Positions 63,015 through 64,000 of a stretch of 64,000 nt of DNA are shown here, piece by piece. The DNA is taken from contig JAWUZG010000335.1 in NCBI GenBank assembly GCA_036785705.1, positions 1 to 64,000 on the forward strand, given 5' to 3'. The stretch's first letter is position 1. Every line of letters begins with the position of its first letter. The notes beneath the pieces were generated by a model. It did no database searches and was not told the DNA's origin. It worked only from the letters and a program-made list of their open reading frames with translations. This stretch comes from Acanthornis magna. Lineage: Eukaryota; Chordata; Aves; Passeriformes; Acanthizidae. Position numbers and translations under genes: made by a program.

Positions 63015-64000
63015 GTGAGGGGACGGCGGGGAGGGAGCGGGAGAGGGAACGTGGAGGGGCCCTGAGGGCTTCGGGGGGTCTGGGGAGGGAGGGCATGGCC
63101 TCGTGGGGGGTGCCAGGTGCTTTGAGGGGGGCTCTGAGGGCTTTAGAGGGGTCTGGAGGCTTTTGGATGGAGGGGTCTTGAGGCCTTTGGATGGAGGGGT
63201 CTTGAGGGCTTTTGAGGGGTCCTGAGGCCCTTAGAGGGGTCTTGAGGCTTTAGAGGGGTCTCGAGGCCTTTAGAAGGGTCTTGAGGCTTTTGGAGGTTCT
63301 TGAGGCCTCTGAAGGGGTCTGGAGGGCTTTGGAGGGGTCTCGAAGGCTTTGGGGGGGTCTTGAGGGCCTTAGAGGGGTCTTGAGGCTTTTGGAGGGGTCT
63401 TGAGGGCTTTGAAGGGGTTTTGAGGCCTTTGGAGGGGTTTTGAGGCTTTTCGGGGGGTCTTGAGGCTTTAGAGGGGTCTCAAGGCCTTTGGGAGGCTCTT
63501 GAGGTCTTTGGAAGGGTCTTGAGGCTTTTCGGGGGGTCTTGAGGCTTTGGAGGGTCTCGAGGCCTTTGGGAGGGTCTTGAGGCTTTTTGGGGGGTCTTGA
63601 GGCCTTTGGATGGAGGGGTCTTGAGGTCTTTAAAGGGGTCTTGAGATCTTTAGAGGGGTCTTGAGGCTTTTGGAGGGTCTTGAGGCCTCTGAAGGGGTCT
63701 GGAGGGCTTTGGAGGGGTCTCGAGGCTTTAGAGGGGTCTTGTGGCCTTTGGAGGGGTCTTGAGGCTTTTCGGGGGGTCTTGAGATCTTTAGAGGGGTCTT
63801 GTGGCCTGTGGATGGAGAGGCCTCAAGACCCCTCCAAAAGCCTCAAGCAAGACCCCCGAAAAGCCTCAAGACCCCTCTAAATCCCTCGAGACCCCTCTAA
63901 AGATCTCAAGACCCCCCAAAGGTCTCAAGACTCCTCCAAAGGCTTCAAGACCCCTTCAAAGGCCTAAAGACCTCCCGAAAAGCCTCAAGACCCCTCTAAA
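63015..64000. repeat. NDUFS2 intron minisatellite with an orientation switch
   Basis: Units of about 20 bases, GGGGTCTTGAGGCCTTTGGA with TTTTCGGGGGG and TTTAGAGGGG variants, run from about 63060 to 63815. From about 63822 to the window end the same unit appears reverse-complemented (CTCAAGACCCCTCCAAAAGC), so the array forms a large imperfect inverted repeat. Confidence 0.9.

Noticed and set aside
62239..63018. Upstream ATG at 62239 as an NDUFS2 start
   Set aside because: The frame does not produce the MAALRAL presequence and reads exon 2 in the wrong phase. The ATG belongs to a repeated YY1-type promoter motif.

Overview
This is a vertebrate nuclear chromosome segment, very probably from a bird. 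It is extremely GC-rich, its genes are split into small exons with GT-AG introns, and the introns are almost entirely tandem-repeat arrays. The gene order UFC1 (+), USP21 (+), PPOX (+), B4GALT3 (-), NDUFS2 (+) matches human 1q23.3. In birds that block lies on a GC-rich microchromosome (the chicken chromosome 25 equivalent). The species assignment is an inference from composition and synteny. I assigned no functional product to the very long open frames, because they run through short tandem repeats that lack stops.

Layout. 1-4134: last two coding exons and poly(A) signal of UFC1. 4240-11827: complete USP21, with an NRF1/YY1-type CpG promoter, a long first coding exon, an apparent internal alternative first exon (8645-8797) and eleven catalytic-domain exons. 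11870-37348: complete PPOX in twelve coding exons, stretched over about 25 kb by repeat-filled introns, with two single-base frameshifts at homopolymers. 37294-60000: complete B4GALT3 on the minus strand in six coding exons, also inflated by repeats. Its poly(A) signal lies inside the PPOX 3' end. 60000-62710: CpG promoter region, a 1.35-kb tandem array, then a repeated NRF1/YY1 promoter module. 62711-64000: first two coding exons of NDUFS2, cut by the window end. ADAMTS4, which sits between B4GALT3 and NDUFS2 in mammals, is not present.

The genes are housekeeping and functionally separate: UFMylation (UFC1), deubiquitination (USP21), haem synthesis (PPOX), Golgi galactosylation (B4GALT3) and respiratory complex I (NDUFS2). 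No operon-like logic is expected.

The most striking signal is that many intronic minisatellites contain copies of an exon edge with its splice site. Examples are the acceptors of the penultimate UFC1 exon, PPOX coding exons 4 and 10 and B4GALT3 coding exons 2, 3 and 4, and the donor of PPOX coding exon 5. A real splice site therefore sits at the end of an array of up to about 35 near-identical decoys. A similar process seems to have multiplied the NDUFS2 core promoter. No tRNA, rRNA, miRNA hairpin, CRISPR array or intact transposable element was recognised.
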